Shown piece by piece: positions 8,894 through 17,024 of a stretch of DNA of 64,000 nt. This DNA comes from DASYTH01 sp045806965. Lineage in GTDB: Bacteria > Actinomycetota > Actinomycetes > Mycobacteriales > Pseudonocardiaceae. Position numbers and translations under genes: made by a program. The stretch is from positions 69,382 to 133,381 of the forward strand of contig JBJMIG010000084.1 of the NCBI GenBank assembly GCA_045806965.1. Direction: 5' to 3'. Under the pieces are notes generated by a model. That model had not been told where the DNA came from. It did not search any database and saw nothing but the letters and a program-made list of their open reading frames with translations. Within the stretch, counting starts at the first letter, position 1. The number at the start of each line of letters is the position of its first letter.

Positions 8894-10594
8894 GTGAAGA
8901 TCCGGACAATTCGGCGGAACGCGGTGGTTCTCCTTGCTCTGCCGGCACTTGCGGTCAGCGCGCTGAGCGCGAGTGCGCAGCCGAACCACGGGCACGGCCG
9001 GCCGGGCGTTGATCACATCGTGGTGATCTACGAGGAGAACCACAGCTTCGACAACCTGTTCGGGGGTTGGGAGGGGGTCGACGGCCTGCGGCATGCGCGG
9101 GCGCGGACCCAGGTCGCCCCGGACCGCTCGGCGCTGCCCTGTCTGCCGCAGAACGACGTCAACCTCACCTCGCCGCCGCTCCCGGCCAGCTGCACCGGCA
9201 CGATCGGCGCGACCCCGGTCAGCTCCGCGTTCCGCAACCAGCCGTTCAGCATCGACGACTACATCCAGCCGGCCGACACCACCTGCCCCGCGCCCGGCCA
9301 GTTCCTGCCGACCGGGGTGCCGAAGGGCCAGGGCCTGCCCGGCGGCTGCACCCGGGATCTGGTGCACCGCTTCTACAACGAGCAGTACCAGATCGACGGC
9401 GGGCGGATGGACCGCTATGTGGCCGGCAGCGACGCGGTCGGCCTGACCATGGGCCACTACGACACCAGGGGCCTGCCGATCTACGAGTACCTGCACGGCC
9501 GGCACGCCCCGGACTACGCCATCACGGACCGGTTCTTCCAGGGTGCGTTCGGCGGCTCGTTCCTCAACCACCAGTGGCTGATCACGCCGACGACGCCGGT
9601 GTTCCCGAACGCGCCGCGCAGCGGCCCGGACGACCTGCACTCCGTGGTCGGCCCGGACGGGCTGCCGACGGGCACCGCGCTGCACCCGGCCGCGCCGGGC
9701 GTCGCCGACCGCGCTTTGACCCAGGCCGCCAACCCGGACGGCAGCTGCGTGGTGCCCGCCGGGGTCGCGCCGCCGCCGGCCGGCACCGTGTGCGGCGACT
9801 ATGCGATCAACACCATCCAGCCGTCCTACCAGCCGTTCGCCCCGGGCACCGCGGTGTCGCGGCGGTTGCCGCCGCAGACCACGCCGACCATCGGCGACCG
9901 GCTCTCCGGCGCGGGGGTGGACTGGGCCTGGTACTCCGGCGGCTGGGACAACGCCAACGGCAACGTCGGCGGACCGGGATGGACCAACGGCACGACGCCG
10001 GGTACCTGCACCAGCCCGCGCACCGCGTCCGGTGCGGCGTACCCGAACTGTCCGGACGCCACGTTCCAGTACCACCACCAGCCGTTCAACTACTTCGCGA
10101 ACTACGCGCCGGGCACCGCCGCCCGGTCCGCGCACCTGCGTGACGAGGTGGAGTTCATCGCCGCGGCCAAGGCCGGGCACCTCAAGCCGGTGAGCTTCAT
10201 CAAGCCGGTCGGCGAGGAGAACGAGCACCCCGGCTATGCAAGCGAGGACACCGGCAGCCGGCACCTCGTCGACCTGATCAAGGCCGTCGAGCAGGGTCCG
10301 GACGCGGACCGCACCCTGATCGTGGTCACCTACGACGAGTTCGGCGGGCAGTGGGACCACGTCGCCCCGCCGGCCGGCCGGCACGCGGTGGCGGACAAGT
10401 GGGGCCCGGGCACCCGGCTCCCGACGCTGCTGATCTCACCGGCGCTGCACCGCCCGTTCAGCGTCGACCACACCTCGCACGACACCACATCGATCATGGC
10501 CACCATCGAGCGCCGGTTCCGGTTGGCCCCGATCGGCAGCCGGGACGCCGCGGTGGCGGACCTGTTCACGGCGTTTCCCGGCGGCCGGCCCTGA
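8894..10594 (+). CDS. Secreted phosphoesterase (phospholipase C/acid phosphatase family)
   Basis: An exported 566-residue protein of the alkaline-phosphatase-like phosphoesterase family that includes bacterial phospholipase C and AcpA acid phosphatase. The GTG at 8894 follows GGAGG with a normal gap and opens a signal peptide (MKIRTIRRNAVVLLALPALA, cleavage near ASA-QP). Family motifs seen are VVIYEENHSFDNLFGG near the mature N-terminus, the ITDRFFQGAFGGSFLNHQ block and TYDEFGGQWDHVAPP near the C-terminus. The last carries Asp and His metal ligands. The middle segment EDTGSRHLVDLIKAVE is also characteristic. Whether it cleaves phospholipids or small phosphate esters cannot be told from the sequence; phosphate scavenging outside the cell is the simplest reading. 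Confidence 0.85.
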   Translation: MKIRTIRRNAVVLLALPALAVSALSASAQPNHGHGRPGVDHIVVIYEENHSFDNLFGGWEGVDGLRHARARTQVAPDRSALPCLPQNDVNLTSPPLPASCTGTIGATPVSSAFRNQPFSIDDYIQPADTTCPAPGQFLPTGVPKGQGLPGGCTRDLVHRFYNEQYQIDGGRMDRYVAGSDAVGLTMGHYDTRGLPIYEYLHGRHAPDYAITDRFFQGAFGGSFLNHQWLITPTTPVFPNAPRSGPDDLHSVVGPDGLPTGTALHPAAPGVADRALTQAANPDGSCVVPAGVAPPPAGTVCGDYAINTIQPSYQPFAPGTAVSRRLPPQTTPTIGDRLSGAGVDWAWYSGGWDNANGNVGGPGWTNGTTPGTCTSPRTASGAAYPNCPDATFQYHHQPFNYFANYAPGTAARSAHLRDEVEFIAAAKAGHLKPVSFIKPVGEENEHPGYASEDTGSRHLVDLIKAVEQGPDADRTLIVVTYDEFGGQWDHVAPPAGRHAVADKWGPGTRLPTLLISPALHRPFSVDHTSHDTTSIMATIERRFRLAPIGSRDAAVADLFTAFPGGRP

Positions 10595-10606
10595 GTGGAC
10601 GGTCGG

Positions 10607-10618
10607 TAGTATCCGGAC
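10607..10618 (+). promoter_or_regulatory. Leaderless -10 element of the P450 gene
   Basis: TAGTAT at 10607-10612 lies six bases before the GTG start at 10619, and no ribosome-binding site is visible. This spacing puts the transcription start at or next to the start codon. Confidence 0.55.
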
Positions 10619-11890
10619 GTGGGGAAACTCCGTTCACTGATAGTCGGCTGGGTCGGACGCCGGTTTCTGGCGCGGGCGCGGAAAAAGGGCATCGACCTGT
10701 CCACCATCTCGTTGTTGCCCGAGCAGGTTCTGATGCCACTGCGCCGGACGGGCCTGGATCCGGTCGGTGACCTCGGCGATCTGCGCCGGACCGCGCCGAT
10801 CAGCAAGATGAAGCTGCCACTCGGCGTGAGCGCCTGGTTGGTCTCCGGTTATGAGGAGTCGAAGGCGGTGCTCGGCCGGGCCAAGGGTTTCAGCAACGAC
10901 TTCGCCAACCTGATCGGTAACGCCGGCGCCTCGGCCGAGCAGAACCCCGGCGGCCTCGGGTTCGCCGACCCGCCGGTACACACCCGGCTGCGCAAGCTGC
11001 TCACCCCCGAGTTCACCATGCGCCGGCTCGCCCGGCTCACCCCGCGCATCGAGGCCATCGTCGCCGAGGCGCTCGACACGATGGCCGAGGTCGACGGCCC
11101 GGTCGACCTCTGGCAGCACTTCGCCCTGCCCATCCCGTCGCTGACCATCTGCGAACTGCTCGGCGTCGCCTACGAGGACCGCGCCGACTTCCAGCGCCTG
11201 TCGACCGCCCGGTTCGACCTGTTCAGCGGCGCCAACGCCTCGCTCGGCGCGATGTCGGAGTCGCTCGGCTACCTGCAGGACGTGGTGCGCAGGCAGCGGG
11301 AGTCGCCGGGGGACGGCCTGCTCGGCATGCTGATCAAGGAGCACGGTCACGAGATCGACGACCAGGAGCTGGCGGGGCTCGCGGATGGCCTGCTGACCGG
11401 CGGCCTTGAGACCACCGCGAGCATGCTGGCCCTTGGTGCGCTCGTGCTGCTGCGCAACCCGGAGTCGGCCGAGTTGGTGGTGCGCGATCAGGAGTCGCTG
11501 AACCGGTTCGTCGAAGAACTGCTGCGCTACCTCACCGTTGTGCAGGTGGCGTTCCCGCGCTTCGCCACCGAGGACATGGAGATTGCCGGGGTGCGAATCG
11601 CGGCCGGCGACGTCGTGGTGTGCTCGCTCAGCGGGGCCAACCGCGACGAGATCCTCGGTACCGGCATGGAGCGGTTCGACCCGACCCGGGCGCCGACCTC
11701 GCACCTCGCTTTCGGGTACGGAATGCACCGCTGCATCGGCGCCGAACTGGCGCGCATGGAGCTGCGGGTGGCCTATCCGGCTCTGGTGAAGAGGTTTCCT
11801 TCGATGCGGCTCGCCATGGGGGAGCAGGAGATTCCGTACCGGTCCACGTCGATCGTCTACGGCGTCGACGCACTGCCGGTGGAACTCTGA
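10619..11890 (+). CDS. Cytochrome P450
   Basis: A 423-residue soluble bacterial P450. The I-helix oxygen-binding region reads GGLETT (261-266), where many family members have AGxET. The ExxR pair is Glu300-Arg303 in EELLRYL, and the haem-binding loop FGYGMHRCIG places the thiolate ligand at Cys372. The N-terminus lacks a membrane anchor. The protein would need a ferredoxin and reductase, and neither is next to it. It follows the phosphoesterase on the same strand but has its own leaderless promoter. The substrate is not predictable; the absence of biosynthetic neighbours argues against assigning it to a natural-product pathway. Confidence 0.93.
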   Translation: MGKLRSLIVGWVGRRFLARARKKGIDLSTISLLPEQVLMPLRRTGLDPVGDLGDLRRTAPISKMKLPLGVSAWLVSGYEESKAVLGRAKGFSNDFANLIGNAGASAEQNPGGLGFADPPVHTRLRKLLTPEFTMRRLARLTPRIEAIVAEALDTMAEVDGPVDLWQHFALPIPSLTICELLGVAYEDRADFQRLSTARFDLFSGANASLGAMSESLGYLQDVVRRQRESPGDGLLGMLIKEHGHEIDDQELAGLADGLLTGGLETTASMLALGALVLLRNPESAELVVRDQESLNRFVEELLRYLTVVQVAFPRFATEDMEIAGVRIAAGDVVVCSLSGANRDEILGTGMERFDPTRAPTSHLAFGYGMHRCIGAELARMELRVAYPALVKRFPSMRLAMGEQEIPYRSTSIVYGVDALPVEL

Positions 11891-11903
11891 GCCAGCGCGC
11901 GAT

Positions 11904-11936
11904 GTGACGTTCCCGCGTGCTTCGCGGAAACGCCAC
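11904..11936. terminator. Bidirectional hairpin between convergent genes
   Basis: CGTTCCCGCG (11908-11917) pairs with CGCGGAAACG (11923-11932) across a 5-base loop with one G-T pair, and GTG/CAC extend the stem outward. It sits between the P450 stop and the stop of the minus-strand Asp-box gene, so it can end both transcripts. Confidence 0.6.
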
Positions 11937-11955
11937 AGCGCACTGAATCGAGGAC

Positions 11956-13416
11956 TTACCAGCGGTTGACCGGGCCGGTGCCCGCGTTCGCCCGGGTGGC
12001 GCTCGCGGTGCCGGCACTGGCGGCCCTTGCCTGTGCCGCGACCGAGCCGCCGGTGATCGGCAGCCCGCCGGTCGGCGTGGTCATCGGCACCCGGAACGAG
12101 TTGCCTACCGGCGCGCTCGCCACCGGGACGACCGGGAAGGCGTTGCCGCCGGCCACGATCGAGGTGGAGATCCGGTCACCGAACATCCGGCCCTGGGTGG
12201 TGTTCGGCAGCCAGGCCAACGACATCGGCCCGGCGATCTGGGTCGGTGCGCTCCACGTCGCGCCGCCGTTTGTCGAGGAGATGAACCCGACGTTGAGCTG
12301 GCAGGTTGCCGCGGAGCACGACCCGTTCGGGTAGTAGTAGTAGGTGATGCCGATCCGGGCGGAAGTGCTCCCGCTGGACAGGTCCACCGAGATGCCCGGC
12401 GCGAAGTGGTCCACCCCGCTGGTGACCGGGTCGATCGGCACCCGGATGGTCGGTCCCCACGTGGTCTCGCTGGTGGACTTGGCCATCACGATGTCGTTGG
12501 TGGCGCAGCCGGCGCGGAATCCGCAGTCCGACCAGACCAGGTAGACCGTGCCGGGGCCGTCGCGCTCGGCGGTGGGCAGCGGGAACTCGCGTAACCCGCC
12601 GGCCGGTGCGTCGTGGAAGACCGCGTCGACCCCGACCGAGGCCCGCCAGGACGCGCCGCCGTCAACCGAGCGGAACGAACCGACGTCGCCGGCGACCGTG
12701 TCGAAATACGGGACCAGGACGGTTCCGTTGTTCAGCACGACCGGCTGCCCGCCGAGGCCGGAAGCTCCGTCGCCGGTGGACATGCCAGGACCCCAGGTGA
12801 GCCCGCCGTCCTTGGACGTCTTCATCCGCATGATGTTGCCGACGACGATGTCGTAGCTGGTGTAGCAGTTGCCGAAGAACGGGCTCGCCGCGTCGTTGTC
12901 GCAGGAGGTACCCGGCTTGTCGAGCAGGTCGCCGAAGGCGGTGCGGACCGGGCGCGCCCAGGTCCGGCCGCCGTCGGTGGACCGGCTGGTGAGCACGTCC
13001 GCGGTGGACGAGGTCAGGCCCAGCGAGGAGATCAGCCACACGTTGTGTTTCAGGTCGAAGGCCACCGACGGGCCGGAGACCTGGGCGTAGCCGCCGGCCG
13101 GACTGCCATTGGCGGTGATCCCGGGCAGGAACCCCCGGGTCCAGGTGCCGCCGCCGTCGGTCGATGTGGCGAAACCGATGTTGGACGCACCGCCGCCGGA
13201 CACCCGGCCGCTCTGGAACGCGGAGACGATGGTGCTGCCGAAGGTGAACGTGTCGGGTTCGACCTGGGTCTGGTGCTGTGCCTGGGCGTCGACAAAGGGA
13301 TCGCTGCTGACCTGTGTCAACGCGACATTGGCATAGGCGGAGGGCGTCGCGAACACGGCCGCGGTGGCGACCGTGACGACGACGACTCCAAAGCGGGTGG
13401 GGCCGACGAGACGCAT
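11956..13416 (-). CDS. Secreted Asp-box (BNR/sialidase-like) beta-propeller protein
   Basis: A 486-residue exported protein. The signal peptide is VGPTRFGVVVVTVATAAVFA with cleavage near AYA-NV, and an AAGGGGGAC ribosome site lies before the ATG at 13416. At least five Asp-box repeats (S-x-D-x-G-x-T-W) are visible: STDGGGTW, STDGGRTW, SKDGGLTW, SVDGGASW and SSTNGGATW. These mark the beta-propeller of sialidase-like proteins. The catalytic Arg triad and Tyr/Glu of true sialidases were not identified with confidence, so the protein may bind or hydrolyse a glycan or be purely structural. It converges on the P450 gene and has its own promoter region at 13417-13565. Confidence 0.8.
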   Translation of the reverse strand: MRLVGPTRFGVVVVTVATAAVFATPSAYANVALTQVSSDPFVDAQAQHQTQVEPDTFTFGSTIVSAFQSGRVSGGGASNIGFATSTDGGGTWTRGFLPGITANGSPAGGYAQVSGPSVAFDLKHNVWLISSLGLTSSTADVLTSRSTDGGRTWARPVRTAFGDLLDKPGTSCDNDAASPFFGNCYTSYDIVVGNIMRMKTSKDGGLTWGPGMSTGDGASGLGGQPVVLNNGTVLVPYFDTVAGDVGSFRSVDGGASWRASVGVDAVFHDAPAGGLREFPLPTAERDGPGTVYLVWSDCGFRAGCATNDIVMAKSTSETTWGPTIRVPIDPVTSGVDHFAPGISVDLSSGSTSARIGITYYYYPNGSCSAATCQLNVGFISSTNGGATWSAPTQIAGPMSLAWLPNTTQGRMFGDRISTSIVAGGNAFPVVPVASAPVGNSFRVPMTTPTGGLPITGGSVAAQARAASAGTASATRANAGTGPVNRW

Positions 13417-13565
13417 GAGCGTCCCCCTTCCCTAAATGTGGGCGTTTTGTGGGAAAGGCCGGCCTGTGGTTGAGGTGTAGCACTGCGGAAGTCGGCACAG
13501 CAAGAGCCCTAGGTGATATGCCGCGGGCGGCGAACACCGCTGGCGGTACCCCCTCGGGGCGATAT

Positions 13566-13931
13566 TCAGGCGATCAGCATGAGCACGGCGGTGACCACAA
13601 TGGCCACGGTGAGGCCGACGCTGACGATCAAGGCGGTCCAGGACGGGGGCAGCGGCTGGTTGCGCCGCATGGCCTGTTCCACCCGGCGCCAGCGCCGGTG
13701 CGCGGTCGCCGCCAGCAGCAGCGCCAGCGCGATCAGCAGCAGGCCGAGGGCCAGCCGGGGGGCCCGCGGGATCGCGGGAGTGAGGAACTGGATGACGCCG
13801 ACGCCGGCGGCGAGCAGGGCGAGGGCGGTGCGGATGCCGGCCAGGAAGGTCCGCTCGTTGGCCAGTGAGAACCGGTAGTCGGGTCGTTCGCCGTCGTCGC
13901 GCACCGATCGGTCAGGGCTCCAGCCGCACAC
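13566..13931 (-). CDS. DUF202 (YidH-like) small membrane protein
   Basis: A 121-residue protein with the DUF202 opening RFSLANERTFLAGIRTALAL, followed by three hydrophobic helices (about residues 30-50, 58-74 and 98-118). DUF202 proteins are small inner-membrane proteins of unknown function that often occur as pairs; only one is present here. The GTG start at 13931 has AGGTGA upstream within the end of the sigma-factor gene, nine bases away, so the two are very probably one operon. The alternative start at GTG 13904 would remove the first nine residues. A role next to a membrane-anchored sigma factor is suggestive but unproven. Confidence 0.8.
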   Translation of the reverse strand: MCGWSPDRSVRDDGERPDYRFSLANERTFLAGIRTALALLAAGVGVIQFLTPAIPRAPRLALGLLLIALALLLAATAHRRWRRVEQAMRRNQPLPPSWTALIVSVGLTVAIVVTAVLMLIA

Positions 13932-13940
13932 CGTCCGGTG

Positions 13941-15194
13941 TCACCTGTTTCCCGGTTGGGCAGCGGGCGCGGGCGGCTCGGCGGCACCGTGCGCGTGTCC
14001 CTGGCCGTCGTCCGGCGGGTCGGACTGTTCCGGCGGCTCGGCCGGCGCCTCTTGCTCGTCGCTCTGTCCCGGCGAATCGGGTGGCGCCGCTCGGGTGTCG
14101 TTCTTCTTCGGCTTCTTGGGTTTCTTCGGCTTCTTGTCGGCCGATGCGCCATCTTCGATCGGCGCTTCGGCTACTTCGGACTGAGCTGGCTGGTCGGCCG
14201 GTGGGCCGGCGTCCGCGCGGCCGGTCGCGGGCCGGACCGGCACCGTCACCCCGGTCACCGCCCGCCCCGGCTGTTGCCCGATGGCCGGCACGGCGATCGG
14301 CGCACCGGCGGACGGCGCCTCGACCGACGGCTGAGACGACACCACGGTCACCGCGGTCACCGCCGCGAAGGCGGCCGCCACACCGATCTTCACGGTGGTC
14401 AACCAGGACAGCGCGGGCGCACCGAGCACGATCGGCGGCAGGATGGCCCGCAGCTCACCGTTGACCTCGGCAAGGTCATCGGCCAGCGCCCGGCAGTGCG
14501 GGCAGCGTTCCAGGTGCGCGGAGACCTTTCGCTGCTGCGGCGGGGAGATGCTGCCGCGCACCCAGGCGGCGAGCTTGTCGGCGGCCTTTCGGCACTCCCG
14601 GCGTTGCACCGCCGGCAGGTGCGCGCGCAGGTAGGCCTGGCGCAACCCCTCGCGGGCCCGGTAGGCGAGGGCCGCGACTCCATTGGGGGTCATGCCGAGC
14701 ATGGGTGCGATGGCCGCGGGCGACTCGCCCTCCACCTCGGTGTGCCAGAGCACGACCCGCCAGCGTTGTGGCAGCTCGGCGAACGCGGCGGCGGCCTCGG
14801 AGCCGCGCAGCCGCGCGTCCGTCGGGTCGTCGTGCTGCGGCAGGTAGGTGTCCGGCACGTCCGCGAACAGCGCGGTGTTGGGGGTGCGCCGCGCCGCGTT
14901 GATCGCCAGGTGGCGCAGGGTCACCAGCAGGTAAGGGCGGAAGTCCAGGTCCGGGCCGCGGCCGCTGCGCAGCGTCTGGAGGACCCGGGTGAACCCCTCG
15001 GCCACCAGGTCCTCCCGCTCGGCCGGGGTCGCGGCAAGGCAGCTGGCCGCCCGCTTGGCCACGGCGAGGTGCCGTTCATACAGCAAACCGTAGGCACGGG
15101 TGTCACCGCGGCGCACGGCGGCGATCAACTCGGCGTCCGTCGGCTGGTCACTTGGCTGGCCGCCACCAACGGGCCCGCTGAGGACCTCGACCAC
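13941..15194 (-). CDS. ECF-type sigma factor fused to a zinc-finger, membrane-anchored anti-sigma-like tail
   Basis: A 417-residue protein with three parts. Residues 20-103 are sigma region 2 (AELIAAVRRGDTRAYGLLYE; FRPYLLVTLRHLAINAARR) and about 135-190 are sigma region 4 (ELPQRWRVVLWHTEVEG; MTPNGVAALAYRAREGLRQA). Residues 197-250 carry a zinc-binding anti-sigma-like motif His227-x3-Cys231-x2-Cys234. One membrane helix follows (about 264-285), then a long Pro/Ala/Glu-rich tail with a lysine-proline run (KKPKKPKKPKK, 354-364). Sigma factors with such C-terminal extensions are known in actinobacteria; the design makes sigma and its restraint one polypeptide, presumably released by proteolysis or a conformational signal. 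The GTG start follows GGGAGG. It is divergent from the halogenase gene. Confidence 0.88.
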   Translation of the reverse strand: MVEVLSGPVGGGQPSDQPTDAELIAAVRRGDTRAYGLLYERHLAVAKRAASCLAATPAEREDLVAEGFTRVLQTLRSGRGPDLDFRPYLLVTLRHLAINAARRTPNTALFADVPDTYLPQHDDPTDARLRGSEAAAAFAELPQRWRVVLWHTEVEGESPAAIAPMLGMTPNGVAALAYRAREGLRQAYLRAHLPAVQRRECRKAADKLAAWVRGSISPPQQRKVSAHLERCPHCRALADDLAEVNGELRAILPPIVLGAPALSWLTTVKIGVAAAFAAVTAVTVVSSQPSVEAPSAGAPIAVPAIGQQPGRAVTGVTVPVRPATGRADAGPPADQPAQSEVAEAPIEDGASADKKPKKPKKPKKNDTRAAPPDSPGQSDEQEAPAEPPEQSDPPDDGQGHAHGAAEPPAPAAQPGNR

Positions 15195-15428
15195 CTACCT
15201 ACCTCCCTGATCGACAGCCACGGTCGTATGTCGGGGATCTTGCCGAAACATTACGGCATCCCGGCCACAACTGTCCGGAGACGGAACACGGTTGGGAGGC
15301 GCGCACGGCCGCTGCGACGACCGTCCGTAGTAATCAGCCCAACCCGTTTGGCGGTGTACCACGCCGATATTCGCCTGACAAACTCCGCCGAGATCTTGAT
15401 CGAACAGGCAAATCCTTTGGCGGGGTGT

Positions 15429-17021
15429 ATGGACAACAACCGTATTGAGCGTGTCGTCATCCTCGGCGGCGGCACAGCCGGCTGGATGGCTGCTTCGTAC
15501 TTAGGCAAGGCCCTGGGCCCGTTGGTCAGCATCACAGTGCTGGAGGCCCCGGCCATCCCCCGGATCGGGGTCGGCGAGGCCACCGTCCCCAACCTGCACA
15601 AGGCGTTCTTCGACTTCCTCGGCCTGGCCGAGGAAGAGTGGATGCGGGAGGTCAACGCCAGCTTCAAGATGGGCATCAAGTTCGTCAACTGGCGAACCCC
15701 CGGCGCAGGGGAGGCGCAGGGCCGCCCGTTTCGGCAGGGTGACGACCACTACTACCACCTGTTCGGGCTGCTACCCAACGTCGGCAACCTGCCGCTGTCG
15801 CACTACTGGGTGCCCAAGAAGCTGGCCGGCCAGACCGACGAGCCGTTCGAGTACGCCTGCTACCGCGAGCCGCCTGCGCTGGACGCCAATCTCTCGCCGC
15901 GCTTTCTCGATGGGCGCAAATGGACCAACTACGCCTGGCATTTCGACGCCGCGCTGGTCGCCGACTTCCTGCGCCGCTTCGCGGTGACCAAACAGGGCGC
16001 GGTGCACATCGAGGACAAGATGACCGAGGCGCTGCTCGACCATCGCGGCCATGTCACCGCGTTGCGCACCGAGGGTGGCCACACCATTCATGGTGACCTG
16101 TTCGTCGACTGCTCCGGCTTCCGTGGTCTGCTGATCAACCAGGTGATGAAGGAACCGTTCCTGGACATGAGCGACCACCTGCTCAACGACAGCGCGGTGG
16201 CCACCCAGATTCCGCACGATGACGCCCGCAACGGTGTCGAGCCGTACACCTCGTCGATCGCCATGTCCTCAGGGTGGAGCTGGAAGATTCCGATGCTCGG
16301 CCGGTTCGGCACCGGCTACGTGTTCTCCAGCCGGTTCCAGACCCGCGACGAGGCCACCCTCGAGTTCTGCCGGATGTGGGGCGTCGACCCGGAAACCCAG
16401 CCACTGAACCAGATCAAGTTCCGGGTCGGCCGAAACCGGCGCGCCTGGGTGAAGAACGTGGTCAGTATCGGCCTGGCGTCCTGCTTCCTCGAGCCGCTCG
16501 AGTCCACCGGCATCTACTTCATCACGGCCGCGCTCTACCAGTTGGGAAAACACTTCCCGGACAGGAACTTCGACCCGGTCTTCGCCAGGCGGTTCAACAC
16601 CGAGATCGAGACGATGTTCGACGACTCGCGCGACTTCCTCCAGGCACACTTCAGCTTCGCGCCGCGCGACGACACGGCGTTCTGGCGAGCCTGCAAGGAG
16701 CTCGAGCTGTCGCCGGACATCACCGAGAAGAACGCCATGTACCGCGCCGGGCTCGCGGTGAATATGCCGATCGCCGACGAAACGACGTATTACGCGAATT
16801 TCGATGCGGAATTCAGGAACTTCTGGAACAACAGCAACTACTATTGCATCTATGCCGGTCTGGGCTTTCTCCCCGATCATCCGCTCCCGGCCCTGGTCGA
16901 TCGGCCCGACCTCACCGACCAGGCGGAGCCGGTGTTCTCCGACATCAAGCGAACGCAGCAGGAGTTGCTGGACACCCTGCCGACCACCTATGAGTATTTG
17001 CGCCTGCTGCACGGCAAGTGA
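15429..17021 (+). CDS. FADH2-dependent tryptophan halogenase, RebH/PrnA-like (7-halogenase type)
   Basis: A 530-residue flavin-dependent halogenase that should chlorinate or brominate free tryptophan using FADH2, O2 and halide. The FAD motif GGGTAGW is at residues 13-19, the halogenase signature GWSWKIP at 282-288, the catalytic Lys80 in ASFKMGIKFVNW and the catalytic Glu358 in LEPLESTGIYF. The residues that hold tryptophan in PrnA/RebH are present: His110 and Phe112 (YHLFG), Tyr454/Tyr455, Glu461, Phe465 and Trp466 (EFRNFW). Length equals RebH as I recall it and long blocks look RebH-like, which favours 7-halogenation. The ATG at 15429 is preceded by GGCGGGG. No flavin reductase or peptide/indole biosynthetic genes are nearby. 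The antiporter gene starts four bases after the stop. Confidence 0.9.
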   Translation: MDNNRIERVVILGGGTAGWMAASYLGKALGPLVSITVLEAPAIPRIGVGEATVPNLHKAFFDFLGLAEEEWMREVNASFKMGIKFVNWRTPGAGEAQGRPFRQGDDHYYHLFGLLPNVGNLPLSHYWVPKKLAGQTDEPFEYACYREPPALDANLSPRFLDGRKWTNYAWHFDAALVADFLRRFAVTKQGAVHIEDKMTEALLDHRGHVTALRTEGGHTIHGDLFVDCSGFRGLLINQVMKEPFLDMSDHLLNDSAVATQIPHDDARNGVEPYTSSIAMSSGWSWKIPMLGRFGTGYVFSSRFQTRDEATLEFCRMWGVDPETQPLNQIKFRVGRNRRAWVKNVVSIGLASCFLEPLESTGIYFITAALYQLGKHFPDRNFDPVFARRFNTEIETMFDDSRDFLQAHFSFAPRDDTAFWRACKELELSPDITEKNAMYRAGLAVNMPIADETTYYANFDAEFRNFWNNSNYYCIYAGLGFLPDHPLPALVDRPDLTDQAEPVFSDIKRTQQELLDTLPTTYEYLRLLHGK

Positions 17022-17024
17022 CGC

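Noticed and set aside
12613..13473. A plus-strand frame opposite the Asp-box gene
   Set aside because: The minus strand has signal peptide, ribosome site and repeated Asp-boxes; the plus-strand frame shows none of these.
13938..15428. An N-terminal extension of about 500 residues on the halogenase
   Set aside because: The frame is open but the extension is the antisense of the sigma-factor gene; the halogenase begins with its FAD motif at ATG 15429 behind a ribosome site.
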